Below the pieces are notes generated by a model. That model made no database searches, was not told where the DNA came from, and saw only the letters and a list, made by a program, of their open reading frames with translations. A program made the position numbers and the translations under genes. From JAGVSZ01 sp963716855 (GTDB taxonomy: Bacteria; Pseudomonadota; Gammaproteobacteria; Burkholderiales; SG8-39): DNA of 64,000 nt. Shown in pieces: positions 63,931 to 64,000 of the stretch. The stretch is from assembly GCA_963716855.1 (NCBI GenBank), contig CAVQUV010000026.1, positions 43,880 to 107,879 on the forward strand, in the 5' to 3' direction. How positions within the stretch are numbered: position 1 is the stretch's first letter; the number at the start of each line of letters is the position of its first letter.

Positions 63931-64000
63931 AATGCCCGCACGCCATGGCCCCCGCCCGGTTTCGGGCACGGCTTCCTCGTGCTCTCGGAATCCGCGGACG
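63931..64000 (+). pseudogene. second, 5'-truncated rmlC-like fragment at the window edge
   Basis: From 63945 the plus strand reads WPPPGFGHGFLVLSESAD, matching the native RmlC segment WIPPGFAHGFLVLSESAD at 16 of 18 positions; N and R three and five residues earlier may also align. The DNA differs at several sites, so this is a diverged copy, not an exact assembly repeat. Nothing rmlC-like lies before it. It continues beyond the window. Confidence 0.6.

Overview
The window is about 68% G+C by eye, with strongly GC-rich third codon positions. It looks like a chromosomal segment of a betaproteobacterium, probably Burkholderiales or a relative. The evidence is gene content and order: homodimeric aceE; folD-prlC; glnA-ntrB-ntrC with a sigma-54 promoter; gcvT-gcvH-gcvP behind a tandem glycine riboswitch; thiD-thiC behind a TPP riboswitch; and pcm-rhodanese-tolC next to waaA-waaC. 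I see no rRNA, tRNA, CRISPR array, IS transposase or prophage. Genes are packed tightly, and many operon partners share ATGA, GTGA or TTGA start/stop overlaps.

Layout. 1-12.9 kb: housekeeping (aceE, folD, prlC, xthA, aceB) mixed with membrane and unknown proteins. 13-17.6 kb: glycine cleavage operon and its riboswitch. 17.6-20.8 kb: an AraC regulator coupled to an exported protein, and two poorly known genes. 20.8-26.3 kb: nitrogen regulation (ntrC, ntrB, glnA) with sigma-54 and NtrC sites, and a rhodanese. 26.4-31 kb: gamma-glutamyltransferase-like protein, GNAT protein, uppP, yceH and a YidB-like protein. 31-34 kb: thiamine genes. 34.2-45.1 kb: an uptake and catabolism island: a branched-chain-type ABC transporter (livKHMGF), an Asp/Glu racemase superfamily enzyme, a cyclic amidohydrolase and a flavoprotein, with a TPR/GT41 glycosyltransferase gene between the last two. 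45.2-50.4 kb: TetR-controlled RND efflux pump. 50.6-53.5 kb: pcm, rhodanese, tolC. 53.5-64 kb: LPS/dTDP-rhamnose genes (waaA, waaC, a WaaE-like GT2, rmlBACD) mixed with toxin-antitoxin modules and a Fic-domain gene.

The last 10 kb is the most unusual part. The fic gene lies between two 100-bp copies of the 3' end of waaA. Three complete PIN-type TA modules and one with a truncated toxin sit within 7 kb; one is embedded in the rml operon with overlapping start and stop codons. A diverged second rmlC fragment appears at the right edge.

The rml genes, waaA, waaC, livK, an AraC gene and one unknown gene carry single-base indels, mostly C or G insertions, although the conserved protein sequence continues on both sides in shifted frames. 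Neighbouring genes are clean. I think consensus error in a poorly covered region is more likely than true decay. These genes are typed as pseudogenes, but they may be intact in the organism.

No gene-free stretch exceeds about 300 bases except the glycine riboswitch leader (17306-17635). Shorter gaps are covered by regulatory entries or hold nothing I can recognise.
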